DNA of 64,000 nt, taken from assembly GCA_026261815.1 (NCBI GenBank), contig JAMPIT010000348.1, positions 682,001-746,000 of the forward strand. The letters run 5' to 3'. The DNA comes from Monarcha castaneiventris obscurior (lineage: Eukaryota; Chordata; Aves; Passeriformes; Monarchidae). The notes under the pieces were generated by a model. The model worked only from the letters and a program-made list of their open reading frames with translations. It was not told where the DNA came from and did not search any database. A program made the position numbers and the translations under genes. This document shows, piece by piece, positions 14,701 through 23,600 of the stretch (position 1 is the first letter of the stretch; each line of letters opens with the position of its first letter).

Positions 14701-14879
14701 GAGTGGGGCGGACGGACATCACCACTGCCACCCTTGTCACCGAGGAAGTTCCTGAGAAGGTCATGTCAACTTCTACCAAAGTAATAAAATTGCAGCCAAG
14801 ACATTGCGGTGTCCATATCCTTGTCATTGTCATGGCACCTCTGGTGATGTTATCACACTCATGTCACCATCACTGTTGA
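11744..14879 (+). CDS. Gene A: small NIDO-domain protein, alpha-tectorin-like (multi-exon)
   Basis: Coding exons are 11744-11780, 11872-11907, 12196-12326, 13059-13340, 13488-13625, 14084-14225 and 14689-14879. They join in frame at GT-AG sites to 318 residues. Residues 1-18 form a short signal peptide (MSPSRVFFLLILGS). Residues about 25-252 match the NIDO domain of tectorins and nidogens: LYPYG start, PFTFYGKSY, VNNNGVISF, FVAPYWADVD and a VPGRWVFRVDD end. NIDO proteins are extracellular; in alpha-tectorin the domain sits at the N-terminus of a matrix protein. No VWD, EGF or ZP domain follows. The 3' end is uncertain. The weak donor at 14226 opens 63 more codons ending in a hydrophobic, possibly GPI-signal-like tail. 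The consensus donor GTAAGT at 14263 instead gives a 268-residue protein whose TGA is at 14690-14692, and this fits the AATAAA at 14783 better. I rate the two models about equal. The gene lies about 1.4 kb upstream of the FCGBP-like gene on the same strand. Confidence 0.8.
11872..11907 (+). CDS. Gene A exon 3: short linker exon
   Basis: A 36-base exon with phase 1 at both ends encodes GSMVDTKTSSEK, the end of the signal region and a short linker. Its acceptor is a strong pyrimidine tract ending CCCCAG and its donor is GTGAAT. It could be skipped without changing frame. Confidence 0.7.
12196..12326 (+). CDS. Gene A exon 4: N-terminal part of the NIDO domain
   Basis: Encodes residues 25-68: GSLLYPYGSHQGDETNPK, then an acidic stretch, then VPFTFYGKSYQTAF. 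The LYPYG start and PFTFYG motif are hallmarks of the tectorin/nidogen NIDO domain. The acceptor is CCCATAG. The donor GTAGGT at 12327 is chosen because it keeps phase 0 into VNNNGVISF. Confidence 0.85.
12404..12995. repeat. GT-rich minisatellite in gene A intron 4
   Basis: Almost the whole intron is built from degenerate units of the type TGGGTCTTGGGAGGGTTGG on the plus strand, very poor in C. The open frames on both strands here (Gly/Trp/Val-rich, or Pro/Thr/His-rich in antisense) are products of the repeat, not genes. G-runs on the non-template strand could form G-quadruplexes or R-loops. Confidence 0.75.
13059..13340 (+). CDS. Gene A exon 5: NIDO domain core
   Basis: A 282-base phase-0 exon encodes residues 69-162. 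It starts VNNNGVISFDKP and includes PFVAPYWADVDN, GDIFYRQTTD and WALVATWDHVAYYG, the best conserved NIDO segments. Acceptor CCTCCAG and donor GTGAGG are both good. The upstream intron is filled by a GT-rich repeat. Confidence 0.9.
13488..13625 (+). CDS. Gene A exon 6: NIDO domain, TFQAVLTSD to GGTPAH
   Basis: Encodes residues 163-208 in phase 0, including NTFQAVLTSD and MFYIILNYWDIQW, where NIDO domains have the F-Q-x-V-L-x-T-D and Y-x-x-I-x-W segments. It ends at donor GTAGGT (13626). The intron that follows is occupied by GAT-rich repeats. Confidence 0.88.
13630..13995. repeat. Compound GAT repeat in gene A intron 6
   Basis: About five copies of a 65-85 bp unit, each with GGAGATGATGATGAAGGTCA followed by TTGGCCCATCCC-like sequence. 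Within the units the GAT triplet has expanded to different lengths, longest near 13870-13910. It is a higher-order repeat with an internal microsatellite. Confidence 0.7.
14084..14262 (+). CDS. Gene A exon 7: end of the NIDO domain, alternative 3' ends
   Basis: The exon starts AGFNSGDDTNFYNIPGS and runs through VPGRWVFRVDDFQ, the typical NIDO end. NITT is a possible N-glycosylation site. Possible donors are at 14219 (GTGACA, phase 0), 14226 (GTGTGG, phase 1) and 14263 (GTAAGT, phase 2, strongest). The choice decides the C-terminus: 14226 gives the 63-codon tail, while 14263 ends the protein with NNDCWL. Coordinates here use the longest form. Confidence 0.75.
14270..14640. repeat. GGGAATTT-type degenerate repeat in gene A intron 7
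   Basis: Repeated units of about 25 bp, such as AAAATTGGGAATTTTGGGG, fill the last intron. They differ in consensus from the repeats in the other introns of the same gene. Confidence 0.55.
14689..14879 (+). CDS. Gene A putative last exon with hydrophobic C-terminal tail
   Basis: The acceptor TCTTCTAG ends at 14688. Read from the donor at 14226, this exon encodes a Thr/Ser-rich stretch (DITTATLVTEEVPEK) and a hydrophobic end (HILVIVMAPLVML) before TGA at 14877-14879. That outline resembles a GPI-attachment signal, but the tail is His/Cys-rich and overlaps simple-sequence-like DNA. If the stronger donor at 14263 is used, the exon is 3' untranslated apart from its first four bases. Confidence 0.45.
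14783..14788 (+). terminator. Poly(A) signal candidate for gene A
   Basis: AATAAA lies about 95 bp into the last exon, and I saw no later AATAAA before the CR1 fragment at 15139. If it is used, the transcript ends near 14805, which would favour the shorter 268-residue protein. The signal lies inside the longer reading frame. Confidence 0.5.
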
Positions 14880-15138
14880 TGTTCCAACAGTTACAGGAGA
14901 TCTGAGGGGTTTTGGGGTGAAACATGACTGAATTCATTCAATTTTGCCTTTTTGGGTGTTAATTTCTGGGCTCTTTCCCATTATGAAGTTAAATGCACGT
15001 GGAACCCATGTGCACAACAGACACAACCCACAACATATAATTTGATGCACAGCTACCCCCCTAAAATATTACATCTACAACAGACTCGGACATCACAAGA
15101 CACAACTTTACCCCTCCCCATCCTTGACCCCCTACTCT

Positions 15139-15957
15139 GAGAATCACAGGATCATTAAGGATGGAAGAGAACTCCAAGATCCTCGAATCCAACCTTTGAC
15201 TGAGCACTCCATGTCCAACAGACCACAGCACTGACTACCACGTCCAGATGTTTCTTGCCTTCCCCACTCCAGGGACAGTGACTCCACCACATCCCTGGGC
15301 AGGCCATTCCAGTGCCCAATCACACATTCGGTGAAGAAATTCCTCCTGATGTCCAGCCTGACCTCCCCTGGTACAGCTTGAGACTATTTCCTCTTGTCCT
15401 GCTGCTGATTGCCTGGGACAAAAGATTCACTCCTACCTGGCTACAACCTCCTTTCCAGGTAGTTGTAGAGAGTGATAAAGTCATCCCTAATCATCCTTTT
15501 TCCCAGGCTGAGCTCCCCCAGCTCCCTCAGCTGCTCCTAGTGCTCCAGACTCTTCCCCAGCTCTGTTCCTTTTTCTGGACACGCTCCAGATATTGAGTGG
15601 CTCCAGCCACTCAGTGTCCTTCTTGTCGTGAGGGGCCCAGAGCTGCCCCCAGGATTTAAGATGTGGCCTCAGCAGTTCCCAGCACAGGGGCAGTCACTGC
15701 CCTGGTCCTGCTGCCACACCATGGCTGGGACAGCCCAGGGGCCATTGGCCTTCTTGGCCACCTGGGCACCCTTGAGCTCATGTCCAGCTGCTGTCACCAG
15801 CACCCCCAGGGCCTTTCCCAATGAGCAGCTTCCCAACCACTGTGGCCCAGTCTGGAGCTGCAGAGGTTGTTGTGACCCAAGAGCAGGACCTGGCACTTCC
15901 CCTTGTTGCACCTCATGCCATTGGCCTGGGCCCATTGATCCCATCAATTCCTCAACC
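15139..15957 (-). mobile_element. CR1 LINE 3' fragment, antisense, between the two genes
   Basis: The left edge GAATCACAGGATCATTAAGG is the antisense of the CR1 terminal repeat. It is followed by the well-known antisense CR1 3' sequence (ACTCCAGGGACAGTGACTCC, CTGGGCAGGCCATTCCAGTG, TCCTCCTGATGTCCAGCCTG). The element is 5'-truncated and about 0.8 kb long. CR1 is the dominant LINE of birds. Open frames inside it are not intact reverse transcriptase. Confidence 0.85.
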
Positions 15958-16283
15958 CACAAAATTAAATTTTTAAAAAATCTCTCCCTCGCCCTCCCTT
16001 ATTTCCCTTCAATTTTTACCCCAATCACACCCTCTATTTCTCAAAAAAAGCCCTTTTTTTTGCTCCGTCACCTTCTTGTCATTGCAGAATAATTTAAACC
16101 TCATTGGGCAGAAAAACCTCTATATCTGGTAATGCCAATTTTTAATATCAGTTTAAAAAAAACAAACTGTTTTTCTCTCTGTTTCCACCTTTTCTGGCCA
16201 AAAATTATCTCACGTCATTGGGTGGGGTTGTCCCCTGGGGGTGCCTGGATTAGTCATTTTCTTTCCCCTTTTTCTGCCAAATT

Positions 16284-16290
16284 TATAAAA
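16284..16290 (+). promoter_or_regulatory. TATA box of gene B (FCGBP-like)
   Basis: TATAAAA is followed by ATAATCGAGGGAGGAGCC and, about 30 bp on, a probable start near 16315. The untranslated exon then ends at the consensus donor GTAAGG (16412). Gene A has a similar arrangement, with a TATA-like box, a purine-rich AGGAGC segment and a non-coding first exon, which suggests related promoters. Confidence 0.6.
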
Positions 16291-16314
16291 TAATCGAGGG
16301 AGGAGCCAGATCTG

Positions 16315-16411
16315 CTGTCCTGGGATTGTGTTTTCTTCACAGATTTGGGAATAAAACGGAGCTCTTTAGGGATACAGACCTAAGCTGGGGATCAAACAGG
16401 GCCAAAGGCAG
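16315..16411 (+). other. Putative 5' untranslated exon 1 of gene B
   Basis: A short exon between the TATA box and the donor GTAAGG at 16412. It contains no start codon leading into a long frame. It would splice over a 1.2-kb intron, mostly a polypurine tract, to the exon with the start codon at 17611. The left edge is inferred from the TATA position. Confidence 0.5.
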
Positions 16412-16559
16412 GTAAGGGCAAAAGTCGATCTAATAACTGATCATTTTTTTTGCAGGAAAGACCCCAAAGTGGGAAAATCCACCTGAAAACTCCTCAAACA
16501 CCCCCTCCTCTTCCCCCCTCCCCCACCTCAGCCCTGGGTCTGGTCCTGGGAGCAGTGGG

Positions 16560-17260
16560 ATTGGAAGATTTGTGAAGGAATTTGGAAGAGGAAAAGGCAG
16601 GATAGGGGGATGGAATGGAATAAGGCAGGGGCGGGGGGGGGGGAAGGAAGGAAAGGAAGAAGAGAGAAGAAAAAGGAAAAAGAGGGAGGAAAGGAAAAAG
16701 GGGGACAAAAGGGAAATTGGGGAAAGAAGAGAGGAGAAAAAAAGGGGAAGGGGTAAAAGAGAAAAAATTGAGTGGAAAAAGGGTGGGGAAAGGAAAGCTA
16801 GGGAAAGAAGGGAGGAAATAGGGAAAAATGTGGGAAAGGGGGGAAAAGGAGACAAAAAGGAAAAAGTGAGACAAGGGAAAAAGAGGGAGGAAAAGGAAAG
16901 CAGGGAGGAAGGAAAAAAGAAAAATGCAGAAAGTGGAGGTAAAAAAGGGAAAAGGGCAGGAAAGGATAAAAGGGTAAGGAGATTTAAAAAGTGGAAGAAA
17001 AGGAAGAAAAGGGGAGGTAAGGAGTAAAAAGGGGGGAAGGGGGTAGAAAAGGGAAAAAAAAGATGAAGAAATGCAAAAGCCAAAAGGAGATTTGGATGGA
17101 AAAAAGGGATTTGAAGAAAAAAAAAACAGGAGAAAATGGAAAAATAAAGCAGAAGAAAGAGAATGGGTAAAACAAGGGAAAAGGAGGAAATTACAAAAAC
17201 ATAGGAAGAGAAAAAAGGAAAAGGGAGGAAGGGGGAAAGAAAAAAACAGGGAAAGGAGAT
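16560..17260. repeat. 700-bp polypurine tract in gene B intron 1
   Basis: The plus strand is nearly all A and G (GGAAAGG, GAAGAAAAAGG and similar units), with rare C or T. Long Lys/Arg/Glu/Gly frames on the plus strand and Phe/Ser/Leu/Pro frames on the minus strand are low-complexity artefacts. Such tracts can form triplexes and R-loops when transcribed in this direction. Confidence 0.85.
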
Positions 17261-17604
17261 GCAAAGGTACCTTGGCTGGTGGGGGAAGTGATGACAAGAG
17301 GTCCTTCTTCTGGTGATGATGAAAATACCCCCCCAAAAGCCAATTCAGGGGTCAGGTACATCAAAATTCAGATTTTTCAGTAAGTGCAAATAAAATAGTG
17401 ATTTTGAGGATAGCTTGAGTGAGAAGAACAGATATTGGGGACAAATTCAATGAACCACTGATTTTGGGGATGACTGCAAGGTTGAAACCCACAGATTTTG
17501 GGGATTTGTGAGTTTTATGTCAAGAAATGGTGAATTTTGGCAAAGTTCTAGTGAGATTTCAAAAAATATGAGGATTTGACTGTTTTCTTACCTCTTGTAC
17601 CCAG

Positions 17605-17671
17605 AGCATTATGGATGGCAGCCTGGGAAAAGCAGATGTGCTGAGGTGGTTCTGGATTGTTATGTTCTGGG
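17605..17671 (+). CDS. Gene B exon 2: start codon and signal peptide
   Basis: The acceptor TGTACCCAG ends at 17604 and ATG is at 17611. It encodes MDGSLGKADVLRWFWIVMFW and ends at donor GTAAGT (17672) in phase 1. With the start of the next exon (ALLHAPSTTS) it forms a signal peptide with K/R upstream of a hydrophobic core and a likely cut after LLHA. Confidence 0.75.
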
Positions 17672-20600
17672 GTAAGTTGAAACAGGGTGGGGAAATGCCC
17701 CAAAAGCTCTAAAATTCCTCTGAAATCATTAATTTCTGCAAAATAAGGGTTTTCCAGCCCAAAACAAGGATTTCCTGGCCCAAAAGCTCCATCTTTTGCC
17801 CAGAGAACTAATCAGGATTTCATCAAATTCACAATTGTTCAAATGGTTTGTTTCTGTGAATGATGATCCAACAGATTATTCTGATTCATTTAATATTTGT
17901 TCAGATCAATGGAGCTTACTCTCCCAACTGGAGAACGAGTGTATGAAAAATTCATCAAATCACTGATCAAATTAACACTCCAGCAAATCAGTGATCTAAC
18001 AAATTAAAAGTACATAAAATCAATCAAGTACATCAAATCCATAATCCATCAGATCAATGTTAAATTTTTGTTCTCCAAAATAATATCCCATCAAATCAAA
18101 TTGATAATCCATAAAAGCAATGAACTGTCAAATCAAAATCAATGACCCATGAAATTAACACTCCATCAAATCAATAGTCCACCCACTAAAAAATGCATGA
18201 ATTTATTAATCCATTGACTCAAAAGTCCATTGGCTCAATAATCTATTGAATCAGTAATACATGAAATCAGTGATCTATCAAATTAATGGTCCAACAAATT
18301 AAATCAAAGGTCTATCAGATTGAAAGTCCATCAAGCCAATAATTTATCTAATCATTAACCTATCAATTTAATAATCAATTGAATCAATAATCCACCACAT
18401 TGATCAAGTCATTAAATCAGTAGTCCACCAAATCAATAATGCATCAATCAGTGATCCATGAAATCGTTTGTCAAACCAGTAATCCATCAAATCAATCAAC
18501 TCTTCATCAAATCAATAATCTACCAAATTACCCACTCCTCTTCTTCCCCCCAGCTCTCCTCCATGCCCCCAGCACCACCTCTGAGATGTCACCACCTCAC
18601 CTGGGTGATGAGTTCCTGGTGGCCTTCCTGCAGAATGGTGACCAGCGTACCCTTCGCAGTGACTTCCGCCTCCTCCTCCTCACTGGCCCCTCCCTGTCCA
18701 CCACTGCCACCATCTCCATGAAGAGACCTGGATTACGGATGACGGTGCAGGCAGCAGCCAACCAACCAGTCCTGGTGAAGATCCCACCCCAAGCAGAGAT
18801 GGTAGGAAGCCAAATTTTTGAAAACGCCGTGGTGGTGAAGACCACTGCCGCTGTCACTGCAGTGATGGTCAACGACAAACCCATGGCAGCTGACTCTGCC
18901 GTCATTATCCCGGTCCACAGGTGGGGGATGGAATACCATGTGGTCACCCCTAACCCTGGCCCCACCCACTATGCCCAGTTTGTGGTAGCCGCTTGGGATC
19001 AACCCACCACAGTCAACATTCATCTCAATGCTGACGTCACCTTCCGTGGACGGCTGCACCGACGTGGCTCCACCCTCACCATCCCCCTGGAGCCGTTCCA
19101 AGCGGCACAGATCCAGAGCGCAGCTGACCTTTCTGGAACACGGGTGGTGGCACAGAGACCTGTGGCTGTCTTCAGCGGTCTCACCTGTGTGGGCAGGTTG
19201 AGCCGCTGCGATCACGCGGTGGAACAGCTCCACCCTATCAGCCAATGGGGAAAATCCTTTCTTGTGCCACCAGTGCCCTTCCGGGGACAATCCAACCTTG
19301 TCTACATCACTGCTGCCCAACCAACACGTGTCACAGGTCATGGTGAGGTCACTCAGACCACGCGAGAGATACAACCTGACCATGCACTACTCTATGGCAC
19401 CCAATCCCCGCTGGGCTTGTTCCTCACTTCTGAAGCTGGTGTCCAGGTTTTTCTGTTGGGCAGTGGTGGGAATAGCGGTGCAGTGACCTTTGAGCCATTT
19501 TTTGTCAACATCCCGGACATCACTGGTTACTGCAACTCCTACAGCGTCATTGCACTGGAAGGGTATGACAACCACATCCTGCTGGTGGCCAACACAGCAG
19601 AAACTTCTGGAATACTGCTGAACCAGAGGCCGTTAGGGAATGTGGCATGGGAGCCAATCCCTGGGACAGAATATTCATGGACTGGGATAAATTTGGGAAG
19701 CAGATTTGGAATACATCGTGTGGAGCACGAGACAGTGGCATTTGGGGTGTGGAACGTCGGGATGGGAGAGGGGAAGCGCTATGGAGCAGAGGGAGCTTGT
19801 GACAGTGGTGAGTGAAGGTGGACTTTGATATCAATAAATGATCTAGAATTAGAGAGATATCAATAACAGATAGTTATAGTAATTATATTTAATTACATCA
19901 AATCATGCAAATGACAAGTCAATTAAATAACAGTACTACATAATAATACTATATTTTAGTAATATCTATTATATGATACATTATAATAGTAACATTTTAA
20001 GAAAGTACTAATATACAAGCATATAGGAATAATAGTAAAAAACTAAATGTAATGTATTAAATAAATAAATAAGAATCAACGGAGAAATACATAAATAATA
20101 AATAAAAATCACTATCTAAATATAAACCTAAATATAAATATCTAAATATTAGAGATAAATAGAATATATATAAAATAACGTCTGTGATTAGTTTATATTT
20201 ATACATTATTTGGAATCATATACATTCATGATATTTTGAATAATTCTGTAAGATAGAAATACATGAGCAATACGTAGCTAAATAATTTGTATCTAAACAA
20301 ATATAGAAATAATATATAGATATTTATAAATAATATAGAAAAAACTTCAGTGTAATTACAAATCAGACATTAAAAATGCAAAATATATACATATAATCAA
20401 TTAATATAATTTAATCTCCTGTCACTAACAAACCTGCAGACCCCTGCCAGCAGGTGCATTGCCACCCCAAGGAGAGCTGTCACCTGGACAAGGGCGCGCC
20501 CACCTGCCGACATGACTACCTGGGCACCTGCACAGGCTCCCCATCCCTGCAGTACCACACCTTCGATGGGGCATCCGTGTCTACCCGTGGTGGCTGCAGG

Positions 20601-23600
20601 TACACCCTGGCCAGGTACTGTGGAGACGACCCTACCCTGCAGCCCTTTACCGTGGAGGAGCAACGGAGCCAGGATCGCTCCGAGGATCCATTGGCCAATA
20701 TCTACATCTATGCCTACAATGTCTCCATCCGTGCCAGTGAGGACAGGGCCATCCAGGTGAGTTTCCCCAGGTATTGGTTCCATCATTCCCAATAAAACCA
20801 TTTGTTCCAAATGGATTAAAATTTATTGGTGTTTGATCTTCAAAAAACAAGGAAAAACACCAAAAAAAGTGGAAGAGGATAAATCATTGCAGTGTTGATG
20901 TTGATCTTAAAAAGGAAGTAGAAGTGCCACACCTATGGAATTTGGGGGATTTTTTCCATTCCCAATCAATTTTCCAGGTGGGATGTGATTTCTTCCAATC
21001 CTGGTCTCTATACAAACAAAATCGGCTCACAAGATAAAGAAAATGGTTCAGATTTGGGGTTTGAGCTTTTCTTGGTGTGAATGCCCAGGAATTAGGGCAA
21101 AAATTCTGATTTGTAATGCAAATTGATCATTCACAAAATCATTTCTCCCTCTGTTTGTATCTATGTGGTTTTTGTGGGAAACCACGTGCTGAATTTTAAC
21201 CCTCCTCCTCCTCATCTTCGCCTCCCCACAAGGTTAACAACAAACCCACCGATCTTCCAGCCACCTTGGAAGAGGGAAAAATCCAGATTTTCCAGAATGA
21301 GGGTCGGACCATCCTCCAGACAGATTTTGGGCTGCAGGTGACCTATGATGAGGACCAGGTTATCATGGTGGCAGTGCCCAGCAGCTATTTTGGGGCCAGC
21401 TGTGGCCTCTGTGGCAACTTCAATGAGGATGCAGACGATGAAGCAATGGTTCCCAATGGTATCCCTGGTGAAGGTGGTGAGGATTGGGCAGAAAGCTGGA
21501 GAGATCCCTCATGCCAGGAATATTGTGGAGACTGGGAGACTGCACAGGACACAGATGGCTGTGGTGAGTTCATGGAGGCGGGGTCAGTGAGGGTCTTGGG
21601 GAAGGGAGAAAATACTCAGCTGTGGGTATTGGCCGAGAGCAATGGTTGTAGGCATCAACACAATCAATGTGTCTTTTCACCCCAAAACATCCCAAAATCC
21701 ACCTATCTACTTGATCTGACCCCAGGTGTCCATAACACATGGAATTATACCAGCATTTCCCTGGAGACCATCCCTTCTTGGTGTCTCATGGACTCCACAA
21801 ACCTTGTAGGTATCAACATAAGGAGTGGGGAAGGAACCACCTCAAAATCTACCTGATCTCACTCCAGCTGCCCAAAAACCAGGGAATTATGCTGCGATTT
21901 TTCCTGAGGGTTGTCCCTGTGGAGTGTCCAGTTTGTTTTAGGTGTCAATGTAACCAGCACCTCAATTACAGGGAAGGCTTGCATTGGTTGGTTCTCCCTA
22001 AAACACTCCTAAGCCCCACTGATTTGACTTCAGGTGTCCACAACACATGGAATTACATGTGTTGGGGCTTTCCCGAGGACCATCCCTGTATGGTGTCTCA
22101 TGGACTTAAATCCCTTGTAGGCATCAAGGCAACCAACAACCCCAGCACCACCGCCTCTTCTTGTTTCCACAACAATCGCTCCTACAAGCTCCATGAGGAA
22201 TTTTGGGAAGATGGGAGCTGCCAGAAGCGGTGTCGGTGTGAGGGTTCAGGGACAGTGACTTGTAAGCCAGGGGGATGTAGATCCCATGAGAAATGTGTCC
22301 TGGTTAATGGCATTGCCAAGTGTACACCCAACAAGCACTACACCTGCATCGGGACGGGTGACCCACACTACACCACATTTGATGGGGTGAGATTCGACTT
22401 CCAAGGCTCCTGCATCTACCAGTTTGCCGCCCTCTGCACCCCCAAGCCCACGCTGGTCCCCTTCAATGTCACCGTGGAAAACAACCACCGCGGCAGCCGT
22501 GCTGTGGCCTTCACCAAGACTGTCAACCTAGAGGTCTATGGGAGTGTCATCAGCATGAGCCAGGAGCACCCACGAAAGGTCAAGGTGTGGAACCACTCAA
22601 GGAATACTTTTCACCTCCAAATTCCCTCAGAAAATCCTTATTGTCCACTAATTCCCTTGTATTTCCCTTTTTTTTTGTTCTAATTATCTTTCTCCCACCA
22701 AAGTCCTTCTTTCCCCCCTCCCCCAAACTATCCTTTTTTATGCCAAATTCTCCATTTTCCCCCGGATTCCCCCTTTCCTTCACCCAAATACCCCTTTTTA
22801 TCCTCCAAATCCCCTTTAGCTCCCCAAATGCCTTTTTTTCACCACTTATCCCTTTTTACTCCTCAACTCTCCCCTTTTCCCCCAAATCGCTCTTCATTTC
22901 CCCGCAATTTCCCCAGTTTGCCCCTCAAACTGTTCTTTTTTCCTGCAAAATCCCCTTTTCATGAAAATGTTTCCTTTTCTCCCATAAAATTTCTCTTTAT
23001 TTGTCCATAAAGTCTCTCCTTTTCTGCCTAAGTACTCTTCTTTTCACTCAAATCCCCTTTTATCCCTCAAATACTACTTTTCCCCCCAAAATCACCTCTT
23101 TCCCCACAAAATCCCATTTCCCCCAACCCTCTTAGTTCCCCCAAATCACCTATTTTCCCTGAAATTCCCCCACTTTTTTCCAACAAATCTGCCTTTCCCC
23201 TCTAAATCCAATTTTTCCAAATTCCCTCTTTTTCTGCCAAATTCCTATTTTTCCCCAGATTCCCCCTTTTTCTCCAAAAATCCTACTTTTTTCCTAACCA
23301 CCATTTTCCCCCAGATTCCCATTTTTTGGTCAAATTCCCCATTTTTTGCTTCCCAACTTCCTCCTTTATCCTCCAAACGACCCCTTTCCCCCCAAATTTC
23401 CATTTTCCCTTCAAAATACCCTTTTTTACCCCAGATTTCCTTTTTTTCTCCTTGAACTTCCCTTTTGTCCCCAATTCCCATTTCTTGCTCAAAAATCTCC
23501 TTTTTTACTTCAAATCATCCCCTTCCCCCCAATCTGTTTTCCCACAAATTCCCCCATCTCTCCCAAGTTCCCCATTTTTTCCACAAAAATCCCCAATACC

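Noticed and set aside
14219..14784. Third gene A ending, donor at 14219 with stop at 14782-14784
   Set aside because: The resulting tail is Arg/Pro-rich without family resemblance and its stop overlaps the AATAAA.
15628..16092. 154-codon frame between the two genes
   Set aside because: It lies mostly in an antisense CR1 fragment and shows no protein domain.
16430..17336. Long minus-strand frames (217 and 280 codons) rich in Phe, Ser, Leu and Pro, and a 151-codon Lys/Glu/Gly frame on the plus strand
   Set aside because: They lie in the polypurine tract. Composition is a direct product of the repeat and no domain is present.
18733..19383. 216-codon frame opposite the IgGFc-binding exon
   Set aside because: It is a shadow of a GC-rich coding exon. 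The plus-strand frame has domain motifs and matching splice phases.
22034..22120. Open frame running through intron 5 into exon 6, suggesting a longer exon
   Set aside because: The intronic part is a tandem repeat without VWD-family motifs; the acceptor at 22120 restores the family pattern and phase.
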